DNA from: Rhyzopertha dominica
Taxonomy: Eukaryota > Arthropoda > Insecta > Coleoptera > Bostrichidae
Length of the DNA: 64,000 nucleotides
NCBI GenBank assembly: GCA_025024175.1
Contig: QCXZ01000075.1
Span: forward strand, 4,092,001 to 4,156,000
Direction: 5' to 3'
A program made the position numbers and the translations under genes. Shown piece after piece: positions 1 to 13,300 of this stretch (within the stretch, counting starts at the first letter, position 1; each line of letters opens with the position of its first letter). The notes below the pieces were generated by a model. That model saw only the letters and a program-made list of their open reading frames with translations, did not search any database and was not told the DNA's origin.

Positions 1-909
1 GAAGACGACTGGAAAGATAGAAAACGATGGCCGTCGAAATGCGAGATGCGGCAGAGGCTGTGGGAACCTCGCTCTATATATATAAATCATTATCAGTATT
101 GTCCAGAAAATGTACACAATCCTATATGCAGTAAAATTTACTAAATATTTTAAGACATCGGTGAGTAATAGCTTTTTATATTTAACATCACTAGGTAAAT
201 CAGTTATGAAGAATACAAACAAGAGAAAGCCCAAGTTGGATTCTTGAGGCACACCTGAATTTATTGATGACAGCAAAGACCAATGATTACTATCACATAC
301 AACTGTTTGTTCACGATTATACACATAAGATAATACTAGAAGAATCAAGGACTTACTGAAACAGGGGTAATAATAATATAAAATAATAATAATAATTGCT
401 GGAATCCGTCCCATTTGTACCTTTGCTTTTAAAATATTTAGTGGCAAAGAGTACAGCAATAAGTGAAAAGAAAAAATGTTGAAGTTAGAACAACTAACAT
501 TATTCTTATTTACATAACTGGGATCAGGATTTATATAAATATTGTGAAAATAATCATTAACTGCACTGACTTTTGTATCTGCGTTGGTAATTTTTTGGGG
601 GACGTAATACATAGCACCAGAGTACTAACAAGAATTTAGATAATCTTATTTNGATAGTCATGACATGCATTTTGGATTTGATATTTACGTAAAGTACGAA
701 TTTCTTTAAACTGCTCATAATCAGCAGGAAGTTTGGATACTTTATATTTCTGATGAGCCTTACATTTATATTTTATGTTTGTAACAATTTCAAGCTTATT
801 TGCGTTTGTATCGATTTACGTACATATACATAGATTAAATGCAGAATATATATTAGTAAATAAAATATCACATGCATCGTCAGCTTTACCACAGTGATAA
901 ATATCATTC
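1..909. other. Intergenic stretch, no gene seen
   Basis: AT-rich DNA with no sustained open frame. The first 90 bases are GC-richer and could be the tail of a degraded element cut by the window edge, but no motif allows an assignment. One unresolved base lies near 652. Confidence 0.6.
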
Positions 910-1475
910 CTAGTTCAAATCACAGAAAACTTTAAACACAGCAGGGCAAATGCCCCCCTCAAAGTGGTAAGATTGAACCTTAAATTCAGGAGTACATTGA
1001 CTAAACAGTGTATAAGACAATGTGAAGTTGGATATTGTAGAAGGATGATATAGGTCCCTTGCGACTAGTGTAATATCACATTTGTTTAAATCTAAATTAG
1101 AAATTACAAGATCTAAGGTATGGTTAGAGGAATCTATCACATTATTAAATTGAGATAAATTGGTAAGATGTTTTTTAAATAGGTGATTTTCATTATCATC
1201 ACAAAATGGAACATTGAAATCACCCAAATTTACACAATTTTCAAACAAGTACTCTTAAGTTTTCAATAAGGTATAAAAATAATTCAAAGTTATCATAAAA
1301 TATATCAGACGGAATATAAATGATAATCACGTAAATATGAATTAGAATTAAACTTTGTTACAAGATATGTCATCAATCGTATCAATCTTCCAAACTAGTT
1401 ACCTGAACAGTTGTTGTTTTAATAGAATTCTTAACTGTAAATAATAGAGCACCACCTTTTGTAGTATGAGTGGTT
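910..1475 (-). pseudogene. Non-LTR retrotransposon endonuclease relic (APE type)
   Basis: Reading the minus strand, three blocks of an apurinic-type endonuclease domain appear in the right order but broken by stops and shifts. First comes a block reading KGGALLFTVKNS (about 1470-1400), then a YIPSDIFYDNFELFL block (about 1330-1270), then LGDFNVPF followed by HTLDLVISN (1248-910). The GDFN and LDLV-SN motifs are typical of LINE endonucleases of the jockey/CR1/I type, where this domain nicks the target DNA before reverse transcription. No reverse transcriptase follows downstream, so this is a truncated, dead copy. The clade is an inference; the LINE character is clear. Confidence 0.75.
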
Positions 1476-3321
1476 TTAAAATTATGATCACACCGAGTTA
1501 TACTATAGTTGGATGGAAAAAGTTGGCTAGTGTTGATATCATTAATTTGATAACCAAATTTCGAACTGGCATATATGAAAATAAGAAAAAAGAACTTTAT
1601 TTAAGTCCTAGGACCTCGAGCACTAAGCCTAGGAAGCAGGAAGAATGAAATAAAAACAGCACGGCAACGAATTATGATTAAGATATGGAAAAGGAACAAA
1701 CCAACTGCTTCATTAACAAAGTTTAGAAAGTAATAGTAGAAATAACATAAGGGAAGCTGGAAATACGTAACACCCCTGAAATAAAAAAGGGAGGAAAACT
1801 TTAGCAAAACAAAATGATTATCCAAAGTAGCCTATTTATAACAAAAGGTCCAAATTCACTTGACCGGTTTTTCAATAGGATATAAAATAAGAAGTAAACT
1901 AGCCATATAATATGCAACTGCTTCTGCAGAAGGTGGAAGACTGTAATAACCATTTGCTATTACTTAAGCATATCTAGTATATGAGAATTTGTAAAATGTT
2001 TGCTCTTTAAACTCTTGCACGTGCGAAAATGATTTGTTTTTAAAAGACTGGAATATTATTCAATGAGATTCACTTATATTCAGCTTGCTCAAAAGCTTTA
2101 GCAGGTATTTTTGATAGTAACCTAAGTCAGACCCTTAGCAAGTGATCAAGAATATAATGTCAGTGATTTCCATAAAGTCAATAAATTTAGTAAAATCACA
2201 AACATAAATTACGTCTTTTTTAAATATCGACAGCACGTAATGAAACCGTATACCCAATCAAGAGGTAATTTTATACTTAAAGTATTTTCAGCACCGTGTA
2301 AACCTTTCTATGGCTTCACATGATAGTAAAAGCTTCAGCTGATACTCCAATAATTTATTACATCCAATTTCATCCATTGTGTCTACTGTTTACAATTGAT
2401 ATTTAGATTCATTAACAACGTACACGTTTTCTCTCTTCTCATATGTAGTTCAAGCGGTCGTATCAACATTTCGCTGCTCATGAATTGTGAGTCTATCCAT
2501 TAATAACGATCTATCAGACAACACCCATTAGCATCTAGATAATTTGTTACGGTTATTGTTTTCAAACTTTCTGGTTGATATGTTTTTCTAAGATGGACGT
2601 GTGACAAGTTGCCAAAACTAAACAGCTAACGCTACATTAGATGTAGAAAGTGGGCCAGCAAATGTTTTAATAAAGCGTTTAGATCAAGATAAGTATGAGC
2701 CAATGGAAGCAGCTGTGATTGGGTCATTAGTTGGTTGGTTAATTAGTATCTGATTTGGATGGTGCCATTACATTCCAATTTTATATAGATATATTATTTA
2801 ATAGGATATTCATCGTTATACTGCAATACGTCTTAGTCTTCTTATGGTAATTTCATGAGTACATTTGATAAGAAATCAAAGAAAAAGATTCATACGATTA
2901 CGAGTGGTTCATGACTAAAACCAAAATCATGGCATATGTTTTGCGTAAATTTCTGTGACTTGCACTCTTGGTGATAGGCATCTGTCATTGTATGTTTGCG
3001 ATTAAGTCAGCGACAGCCAGTTAGTAATTAAACAAATTTTAGTAGTATCCAAATTGTTCATTTTCTTTAAACTTTATAGAATTTTATTCTTACGTCAACA
3101 TAAAAAAATACAAAATTTATAACACTTGGTACTATTGAAAGGATGTTTTATTTAACCCCGTCGTATAAGTCAATTGGATCTATTATAAAAAATACTCTAG
3201 CACCGGAACACAAGGTTCCCAGAAAATCAGTAAGGGCTGGTTCAGTGAAAGCAGTGGTTACTGGTTGTTCCAATTGTGAAGATAATCTTCAAAACTTACT
3301 TAAAACGTTAAAGCTCAGAAA
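1476..3321. other. Intergenic stretch, no gene seen
   Basis: AT-rich, many stops in all frames. Short open frames at 1466-1648 (+), 1601-1825 (-) and 3143-3325 (+) show no motif I recognise and look like chance. Confidence 0.55.
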
Positions 3322-3610
3322 ATGATAATCGAATTAAACTCATTAAAGAAGGATGATGGATTTTTGGAGCGAAATATTAGAAATAATAGAAAAAAACTAA
3401 TAACTAATCTAATACTTCAAAAAGTGGATACTACAGTTGTAAACGATACTATATTATACACTTACTGTGTTACAGTTGATAATGTGCTGACAATTCTTAG
3501 TGTGACAATTGCATATACTTGTAAGTATTCCCTATATAAATTGTAGTAGTGAAAGGTCCTTTTCAGGCCTTAAAGTATAAAAAGCTGTTTAAATATTTCT
3601 TTGGGAGAAA
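3322..3610 (+). pseudogene. Possible hAT-type transposase C-terminal relic
   Basis: The frame at 3322-3546 ends in a hydrophobic stretch (VDNVLTILSVTIAYT), and just after its stop the sequence reads NCSSERSFSGLKV before another stop. The Cys-x-x-Glu-Arg-x-Phe-Ser-x-Leu pattern is the hallmark of the hAT dimerisation region at the C-terminus of the transposase, usually preceded by a run like LLTIPVTTAS. Only this short segment is visible, with no catalytic residues and no terminal repeats. It could be coincidence; the motif match is the sole support. Confidence 0.35.
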
Positions 3611-6600
3611 GTGAAGCATTTTGGGCACTAAAAGTGATATGCTGAATTATTAACATTCCAACTTTTCCTATACATAGAGTGTCGATAAAGTAACACATAA
3701 AAATTAATTAATATGAAATAATATAAAGGTTATTAAAAGCGACATACCCTTATACGTCTATTCAATTTGAATCTGAAATGTAAAAGAAAGCTTTATTGCT
3801 AGGAGCCCATGAGTGCCAAATACCTTAAGACACTAGTGAGTATGAAGCAAAGAGGCACAGTAAATCCTCAATGAAAGTTTTTCTAACGTTCTTGATTGCT
3901 ACAATACATGTACCTTGTCAATAACTATATTTACTGCACAAATTACCTCGTCGAGTCACATCCACGTAGCCATCAATTAACGAATTAATTATTCTGTCAA
4001 ACGCTCGAGTTCTTGCTTTCCTCAGCTAGAGACACTGTACCCTAATGGAACTAAATTGTACTGTACCCATTTATCTTGGTGTGAACTACAAGTCATTGTT
4101 GGCAGTTGCCATTTAGTTCCTTGTTAGACATACTTCCAGGAAAAGTCTCAGTGCCTAATTGTGTGCAGACTTTTATGGCGCACATTACCATTAGAACCAG
4201 ACCAGCCAGGATGCTTCATGATATAGCTTTAACACAGTTCTCTCCTCGAGAGTACCTGTTTATTGTTTGAGTTTATAATGTTAGGCTGCCTGTCCAGTCG
4301 TTTAAAACAATGTAGCGTTGTGGTCCATTATATGCTAGGCGTTGCAACTAATGCTGACAGTGTTTCAGCTTCAGTCGCTGAAATAATCAATGTNTTCGAC
4401 GGAGTGTTCTCCTGTCAGGATAAAATGACACTTCAGATCATTGTATTGAACAAACACTATTCTTAATTTATGAATCGTGTTGTTACACCAATGTGATGAG
4501 AATGCAACATGTATTTGGAGACTCCACTAGTTCCTTTTTTCGCAAGTTTTAGATTTTAATCGGGAATAATTGTAAAAATAATATGAGACTATTTAAAACA
4601 TTTCGTATTGAAGACTTACGGTTTTCCTTCATTAGTAATGAAAGAAGCTGATATATGGCTATGGGATTTGGGATATCACATGAAGGTTCGAGTCTTCATT
4701 GGCAAAAATTTTTCGCGCGATTCGTAATCGATCAGTGCATTTTTGGGGGGTAACGTCAACTTCGTCCAGGTCGTTTATTCTTGTTACCTACTGGGCGAAC
4801 TATAGGCGATAAGTAACAATCGCTCGTTCTTTATGTTACCATTTTGTCTCACTAATAAACCTAAAGAACGCTGAGCCGTTTAAACTTTGCTTGTGGTTTA
4901 TCAAATTTCACTTTGCAAAGAATGCACTCCAGAATAACATTCATTTTCTGACTACGACGATCTTTATTTGGCAATTGGTTGCAAAGCTATTCAGGTTTTT
5001 GCTTTGTAGGCGTTGTACGCATCCACCTGTAATTCCTAGGCAAGCAAGTCTTTATAGATTGCTTATAGATTGTATTTTGAACATTTGTTGATGTATTTAT
5101 GCCAATATACGAAGGGTATAATTTTTCAGTGGTATATCTTGTGCCAAGAGTTTAATTCCCTTCAACTGTTGAAGGTTTTTCCTTCAGGTAAATGCTGATG
5201 TTTTTGTAGGATTGCCTGTCAGTTCTTACTTTCTATACTTCTGTATTGTTTTCAGTGCTTACTGTGCTAGATTCAAACTTCCCTCACACTAGCATAGTGA
5301 TATCGTCCAAACATCCCTATGCGTAAACACTTTCCTGGTTAGGTTCCCTTAGGAGGTCGTATACTATATACATAGCTCTACAATATGTTGGATGATAAGA
5401 AACCACCCACTGGCAGTCATTGCTAACTGCGATTTTTGCAGTTGTATGACCCAGAACTGTCAGCTGTTTTAAAGCATGAAGTCAATCCACTTTGTCAAAC
5501 GAGGTTCACTCTATACCTTCCTACAGTTCCCTGAATTGAATTAAACGAGGTGCAATCAAAAGAAGCTTTGCAGAAGGACCTGAAAGAGAAAGAGAAGTCC
5601 TCCTACCTAATAAAGCATTACTACGAGGATCAGTGTCTGTTAACAAATTTATTCAGCAGTTTTTTAATATAAATGTACTGCATATTTTTTATATTGAAAA
5701 AATCACTTATGTATACATCACGACTGTAATATTTATTATAATATTAACTGATTTATTTACAAGATATATTTAATTTAATCTACTCTTTAGAGATTTTTAA
5801 ATTTATATTCACCTTAATAGACAAATTTGATGTATTCTTTCTTTGTCGGTTGCGAAAAATTTTCTTGTTTCTTTAGTTTCATTTCACGTTACGGAATTCT
5901 CAATATGGTTTTCTGTTCCAGAAATTTGATTATCATTCATTATGATGTGTGAAGATGAAGATAAAAAATGTAGCTGAAAAGTGTCTCATGTTATGACCGA
6001 CATAAACTCCAGTGTCTGGCAATTTGAAAAAAGGGTCATATCTTCAGGTATTCGGTATTGTATTAATTTTGGAAAGCTGGCTTGTAAATTTCGCCCTTAC
6101 ATATAACAAAAACAATATATTTAGGAACATCCTTCATAACAGTAAAAGTACGTGAAATATAAGAAAAATATTGAATTACCCAAAGGGAACTACTTCAATA
6201 ATAAATATAAGGTTGTTGTGTGTATATCTTCTTCAATTATGTCTCTGATGTGGCTTCACTAATATACCTAATATTCAGTTTTTTAGAAATGAATTGTTGG
6301 AAACAGAGTTTGTAGATCATCTGTTAATAATCCTGGTGACATATGGCAACGGTTTGATCGCGGGTTCAATTTTATTTTGTTATCCATGTTTTGTTGGCAT
6401 CACATCTACTCAAGAAAATGATAACATTTGAGCTAATGATAGCTAATCAAAGACAGTTTATAATAATATAAGAACTATGTATTAGTGTTTTTGTCAAACT
6501 AAATAAGTTTTGAAAGAGACAACCTAATAAAACTCCAGTAAAGTAGGTCAAAAAGTGCTTTCAAGACGTATCTGTACATTCCTAAGTATAATTATACTGC

Positions 6601-8203
6601 AGTGCATAGACCCTAAAACAAACGAGCGCTTAATCAGAATCTGTTTGCTTATCTCAATTGTAAAAGTACTAATAAGAAGTCGTCTTCAGGTTCATATAAC
6701 ATTCATTAACAGCGTTAGCGTTGAAGTGCTAAATTACGATATTGATAAGAGATGTGAAAGCTGTACCAAGCATCTCGCATATCACTAACGCCGTTTGACT
6801 ATTTGTACAGGTAATTCTTCCGCAAAAAATCCGTTTTAAGTTTGAGGCGATGCATCCTTTGGTAATGTCTCAGTGAAAGCCGTCATACGAGAAAGAAAAA
6901 TATCCGGTTCCCTCGGAAACTGATGTAATTATAAAACAGTATTCAGACAAGTCTGTTAATGTGATGTGCCAGTAGATAAACTTATAAGGCAACACATAAT
7001 GTATTTTAATACACCCAAACTGTCGATTGTTTCTTGATTTGCGGTTGATAAAAATATATTCAGGATTTACATGATGTAATATGTCTTAGAAGAAGAATAT
7101 CCATTATTAAATTCTCTGAACATTTCTTTGCGTCATTTGACTCGATCTTCTTTCTTCATCGTATGTCAAATGTCACATCTTCTTAAACCTTTCGATGTAG
7201 GGGGTATCAATGTTTTTCGCTACACCAGATGTTGATGCTGTAGCGAATTGTCTTAAGCAGATTTCATCTGTTTTCGTATTCGTATTTTCAGAATGTACTA
7301 CTGATCAATTTAAATTTTTGGATGTCATTTATCTCACGCCGTCTGGCTTCTTTCTTGTCACTAGAAGCCTATTTGGTTAGAGCCTTTCTCTCAGCTATTA
7401 TGCTAGGATATGTTGTTGGTTGTGTGTTTTACTCTACGGCCTAGTTACAACTGTAGTCACTGATGAGATCTTTTGCCACCATTCAGCGTCGGAATTTCCT
7501 GTAATTTGTTTGTAAAATGGGTGATATAAGAGAGCTGTGCTATTCCGTATTCCTGGGAGATTGAACTCTATGATGTGTTTTACTAAAACTTTTTTTACTA
7601 AATTTACGTATAGGTGGACAAAAGACCGTAAAGTTGAACTGTATAATGCACCTGGGCCTTCTTGTGAATAAGTTGAAGTCAGCGACTAAAAATGTTTTAA
7701 CCGAACATCCATTGTACTCAACAGATGAGTTTTTCGTAATGTCAAATGACAAGGCTGTTTCTAAGTCTTCAAACTCATTTCGATGTTTCTGTTGATTTCG
7801 TATTGTTGTTTATATTTTTGTCAANTGCTCAACGTAGAAATTTATATATGTATTGTTTGATGGCGTGTCTGTAAGTTGTAAAACTATTTTAGACAAATAA
7901 ACTCTATTATTATTACTACAAGCATTATCGTCTATCATATCATTGATCAGAATAGCATTTATTACATTATATAAGTCACTAAAAAATGAGGTTCTGCCGG
8001 CTCGTTGACATAAACAAAAAGAATTCAATTCGAAGCTTTAGGTGGGTGATACGATGGCTTTTCTGGTGCTGTAGAATTCTTCCAATGATTATAAAACTTG
8101 AAAAATTAATAATACTATCATTTCCTCGTGGTGGAAAGGACAACATAAGTAATTTTATAAACTGTCTAGTGGAAGTAAATATTGGGACTCTAATTCACAG
8201 AAA
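3611..8203. other. Intergenic stretch, no gene seen
   Basis: No supported gene. At about 3676-3700 there is a solo copy of a terminal motif (AGAGTGTCGATAAAGTAAC) that matches the left end of the mariner-like element at 32956. Short open frames at 4263-4466, 4891-5091, 6555-6788 and 7540-8207 carry no recognisable motif. Unresolved bases near 4394 and 7825. Confidence 0.5.
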
Positions 8204-9463
8204 ATGAAAATGGAAATGAAATTGAAAGGCACTGATTGTGCAGAAAAATACAAAGAACATGTCAAACGTAATTGTGAAGAAACTATAGAAAGTATACCAC
8301 ACTTGAAAGTAGAAAATACCTTGCAAATTTTCAAACAAATTTTGAAAAGCGCAGCCAGAGTAGCATGTGGTACATCCAGCATAAACAAGACACGGAAACA
8401 CACAGAATGGCGGAGTGAGTAAATTATAAAAAATGTCAAAGCAAAAATATCCAAGGGAACAGTCTGAAGATTCATATCAAAAATATAAGAAACAAACAAC
8501 AGAAGTGAAGAATACGATATTACAAGCAAAGAAAACGTTATGGGAAAATTTCGGTACAAAGGATAGGCTTGGACTGCAAGGGAAACTTGAAATTGTTCTA
8601 CAGAATTCTTAAAAGCAATATGGCTTAAATCACGTAAAATGCAAAGAAGGCAAATTACTAACATCAGATGAAAAACAGGTGATGGGTAGATGGAATGAAT
8701 ATTTCCAAAATCTGTAGAAGAAGACGTGCGAAGAGATACAAAAAAACTTTAATATTGGCACTGAAAAAAAATAAAGATGGGAGAGCTCCTGGACACGACA
8801 ACCTTGCACCAGATATACTTAAAGATATGGGAATTACAGGAGCGGAAATGCTATTGGAAGCACAAAAGCACAAAGTCATTTTAGGAAAGGTTACAGTACA
8901 ACCACACATTTAAGCAAGTGATTGAAAAAGTTAATAGTTAAAAAAAAGAAGTTTACATGTGTTTCACAGACTTAGAGAAGGCATTCAATCGTATTCCAAG
9001 GGAAAAATGTGGGACATTCTGGCAAGGAGAGGAGTGTGTAAGAAACTTATTACAGCAATAAAAAGTTTGTATGTTGATAATATAAACCACGTTAAAATAA
9101 AAGGTAGAGAAACTGATTGCCTTATAACTAATAATGGAGCCAGGAGGAGTTTTGACCCCTCTGTTGGTCATAATTTTTATGGATGAAATAATTAGAGAAT
9201 GTAAGCCACTGGTTAAAAAATTATTAGTAGAAAACAGGAATTTGCAGCCAATATATGTGACGGAGTGTGCTTTTGCAGACGATTCGGAGATATTTGTTCC
9301 AGGGGAGAATGAGCTAAAACATAATTTAAAGATTTGGAAGGGTGTGTTGGATAAATACAACATGAGGGCCATCTTAACAAAAACAATGGTAGGTAATGGT
9401 ATTTTCCCAGGAGCAGAAAGCTATCGACATTTGGATGAAAATTACAAGGTTAAAAATTATTAA
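8204..9463 (+). pseudogene. LINE reverse transcriptase relic, frameshifted
   Basis: Consecutive pieces in different plus-strand frames make up the middle of a LINE ORF2. They are the linker before the reverse transcriptase (8204-8660), ALKKNKDGRAPGHDNLAPD (about 8758-8815), CFTDLEKAFNRIPREKMW (about 8958-9010), GGVLTPLLVIIFMDEI (about 9140-9190) and the catalytic block CAFADDSEIF with FADD at 9272-9283. Both catalytic aspartates of FADD remain, but several shifts and stops break the frame and neither end is preserved. The KAPGHD and KAF-R-PRE motifs suggest an RTE- or R1-like lineage; I do not assign it. It lies about 0.8 kb upstream of gene A and does not appear to contribute to it. Confidence 0.8.
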
Positions 9464-10226
9464 ATAAGGTATACGAAATAAAGTGAACCCTATTATAAAG
9501 GTCCGTTTAGGTATTTTGCGAAATCTGTATGTGTGACAGGTTTAATAACAATTAAATTGCAAACAATTTTTTGATTATTTGTGATAATGAATGGTTGAAC
9601 AAATTAGCTGGAGATTTACAATGAAGTTGGTTTCTGTGCAAAATACGTAACTTACCTTTCAATTCTGAATGAAGTTTTTTGGATCTCCACACCATCGTAT
9701 CTAACAACAAACAAATATGTATCATTTTTTTATGTAAAAAAGGAGTGAATTTATGTAAGTATTGCATTTAAATGATCATTTTTGAATCTGGACCTGCAAA
9801 AGGACTTGCCTTGTCACCCCATAGATGTCTTTGCATCAAAAGCATGGGTTATAAATACTGTAAATAAATTAATACCCATTTGCCAGTCATATGACGAGTT
9901 TATGCTGCTTCATGACCGAGTGTTAATGAAATGAAACATTTAAACAAATAGGAAGCGGAATTCCCATCGCACTTTTGGCACTGTCCGAATTCCGGGTTAA
10001 AAGATCAACCATCCTCGCATACCACTTGCAGTGGATCCGAGCGCAATCCTTCCGTTGGGTAACACAAAAGGCAGATGCGTCTCCCGAACGGTGCCATCCG
10101 CATTCGGCCAGTAAAAGTAATTTTTCGACGGGGCAAAGTGAATGTAAAAGCGCACATCGCGAAACTCCATACCGCGCGAAGAGTGAATCTTCTTTTTAAC
10201 CCGCGACCAGGAGGAGGGAGGACGTC
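9464..10226. other. Gene A upstream flank
   Basis: AT-rich to about 9960, then a clearly GC- and CpG-richer block (about 9960-10225) that ends at the TATA-like box of gene A. The open frame at 9975-10199 has no recognisable domain and is most simply a by-product of the composition. The block is a plausible proximal promoter region; no specific factor site is claimed. Confidence 0.4.
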
Positions 10227-10272
10227 TATTTAAGCAAACCGGGATAAAATTTAAACATCATTTGATCATTAG
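10227..10272 (+). promoter_or_regulatory. Core promoter candidate of gene A
   Basis: A TATA-like TATTTAA at 10227-10233 is followed about 30 bases later by initiator-like TCATT sequences (A at 10260, second option A at 10268). The first in-frame ATG is at 10295, giving a 5' UTR of roughly 30-35 bases, normal for cuticle protein genes. Inference from spacing only. Confidence 0.45.
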
Positions 10273-10294
10273 TTTAGTAGTGAGGTACTTGAAG

Positions 10295-10309
10295 ATGAAA
10301 CCTTTTGTG
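10295..10309 (+). CDS. Gene A exon 1 (start, MKPFV)
   Basis: Five codons followed by the donor GTATGT at 10310, phase 0. Chosen because joining it to exon 2 yields a textbook signal peptide, [16 protein letters not shown], because gene B has its first intron at the equivalent place and phase, and because a TATA-like box lies at the expected distance upstream. It is too short to appear as an open frame. Other upstream starts cannot be excluded without transcript data. Confidence 0.6.
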
Positions 10310-13300
10310 GTATGTGATGTTTACTTACTGGTAGATTTGCGGTTGCGGGGTTCGTAGCGGTTAGGTTAAGAAGTGAAAGTGTCGGGGGATTTCGTACCGA
10401 ATTTATACTTTTTTTTCGGAAAAATAGATTTTTATGTGGTTTTGATAGAGTCAAAAACTCGTTCTATAAAGCTTTAGTTAAGGAGCGAACTGATTGTGGT
10501 TTGATTAAAACTAAAAATTACATGTTAATTTAGAAGAACTAAATACGTATTTCAGCAGCTAAGCAGAAGATTCCCAGCGGAAGTGAATTTTGGTAGGGAG
10601 AATATCCTCCCGTTAAACACAACTAAATAATTCAAAAGAAGTTGCTTTCTTCTACTGCAGATGTCAGCTTAGCGGTTGAAACATGCAATACGTTTTTCTG
10701 AATTACCATGTTAAGGGATTTTCAAATATTTTTTAGTCGAAAGCATTAATATTGAAATTCTAAAATTATGGTTATGATACTTTTACTAACAATTAACTCC
10801 GGCAATAGATCTGACTTCATCAAGTATGTGTTTGTAGTGTAACAGGATGTCTAGCAAACGCGATAACAAAATTTCCACGTACCTAACCACACATATCTGT
10901 TAGTGTAATTACATCTAACCGGTCTTGCTTTATTTACTTACGGAGCCCACATTTGATTATCTTGACTACCAGAGTATAATGTCGCGGTTAAACTTTTCTG
11001 CATGTGCAGTAAAAAGAGATCAAACTTTTCGCTTACTAAGGAAGTAGCAGTTCTTTTGTCAGCACTAAAAACTTTAAAAAGCTTCTTGTAGTTATCTTTA
11101 GATTATCTTTTGGTGGACGAATTGATATATAATAGATTAAAAATTGTACATTTGATAAAATAACATAAAAATATACATTGTCAAAGTGTTTTTCGTCTTC
11201 AAAATTGATTTTTATCAGTGTCATTATTATCGTTTGTTTGTGATGGTTTTGCTATTTATTTTATGGTGTTATCAAAATGTTTGCTAATTATAATATGTTG
11301 TGGTACATGTTACTCAGTCCTTGTAATTACATCTTCTCTGTCACAAACACAGTATTTTATGTAAAACGCAATTCTGATAACACCACAATACAAGTAGCAA
11401 AAGCACCACAACGAACGATAAAAACAACACTGAGATAAATCAATTTAGACCATGAAATATGATGAAATGATGATAAGGTACCTATAATTTTTTTATTTTA
11501 ACAAATCTACAATTTCTAATATAGTATATATTAATTCCTCTAGTTTATTAAAACACCTGCCGAAGGCTAAAACAAAACCAAATACAGCCAAAACATAGTT
11601 AACAATACAAGTTTTTTATTATAAAAGAAAACAAAACGCACGAAAAAAAGCTTTCCCATCGAGTTCCTAAACATATTTAATACATCGCCTCTTAACACCA
11701 AATGGTCAATAAATCCGAAAAGCCATAAATGTGCAAAAACCATTTCAAAATTATGTAAAGCATAATTTAAAAGCCGTAAAATCGTCGTTAATCTACCTTA
11801 ACTAAATTATGAATAATTCATGTCTTCGGTTCGACTCGAAAGAGCTGTGTTGTGTTAGGCGAACGCTTGGAGACGACATAAATAATGAAAGCGTATAATT
11901 TACGAGAAATTTTCACACAGCATGAATCACACGCAGAATATTTTGCGTACACAATCGTACTGCATGTAGTTTATTTTTCTTTTGTTTTATTGACGCGAAG
12001 TCTTGTACTTGTGTCTGCATTGCATATATATTTTTATTTCCTGCTACAAGCATATTATAATATTCCGATTTCCGTCTTTATCATCATCCCGTTTAAAGCT
12101 TTTCAATTTTTTTTGTGATTATTGTATACTTAGCTATTATTATCATTCCTTCTATTAAACATATATAGAACTATCGGTTCCAAAGATTTAAACGATGAAA
12201 TAGGATAAAGGGCAAAATAAACACTTTTGTACAACCAAATAGGCTTAACACAAATATCTAAAAGAAATAGCAACGGCGAGGTAAAGTTATTAATTCTGGC
12301 ATAAATACGCAATTACATGCTTGTTTTTTTTTTAATTTGAGACAATGCTGCTGGTCCTGTCACTGGTTTTGGTATTTGCTTCAGCGCAGCTTCTTTATTT
12401 TTCAATTCAATTTACCACCTTGCTTGAAGATTATTATTTCTACCTCTAACATTATTCTGGTATTTTATGTCACTTTGTCCAATTTTATGTTGTCCGTAGA
12501 ACTTCGTCTTCTTAGGGCTTACAAAATTATGTATAGTTAAATTAATTTTTAGTGATTTCATAATTCTGAATTAAGTTTAACACTTTCAAATTAGCACTTG
12601 CTTATATTCTCTTTAATGAAAATTCCTTTTTTTTAAATAATAAAATAATTTACAAAAATCTTTACAGAAGGTAGCCAAAAATTGCGTTGAATATTTGGAC
12701 TACAAAACAAATTTCTTGCAATTGCTCTCAAATCTTAAAAAAATGATCACCAGCATTACTATATTGGTCTTAGATTGGGGTGCTATTTCCTTCTCCTAAA
12801 AGACTTTTCTGTTATTGATTGTCGGGCTCTAAAGTTTGCTATACCCAACCAAACGAGATTCTTATCAACCTTAAAATGCTTGCTTCTCTGTAAGAAGTCG
12901 AAGGGTGACCAGGCCTTTAACATTAAAACATATTTGTTTAATTTGATCTCTATTCAATTAAAAGCTACTTCACTAATCGAGATAAGCGGAGAAGCTTTAA
13001 CAAAGTCTACTGAACAAGTATGGGTGTGCCAACTAAAAATCCGGAAAGTATTGTTTTGACTGTATTTGACACTGGCCCATAATCTGCAGCCTGCCGCACC
13101 TTGGTACTCACATAAGCCATCAACATCTCAAAGTGCGTACTTTGAACTGGCGAAATTTTCTATTGATTCTTCAGTTGTTTTAGCTTTCCACTCGCCCACA
13201 TAAACTTTCTGCTTTAATTGATACCAGAAATGTTCGATTGGTCTTAACTAGGGAACATTTGCAGCGTTTGTTGCTCGAGAAATAAATTTGGCTTGGTACC

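Noticed and set aside
4655..4720. tRNA or tRNA-derived SINE (GGTTCGAGTCT, B-box-like)
   Set aside because: No full cloverleaf could be drawn and the A-box-like part is poor. The similar GGTTCAATT at 6361 fails in the same way.
8155..8664. 169-aa minus-strand hydrophobic frame
   Set aside because: Antisense of the LINE linker region; the hydrophobicity reflects complement of A-rich coding sequence.
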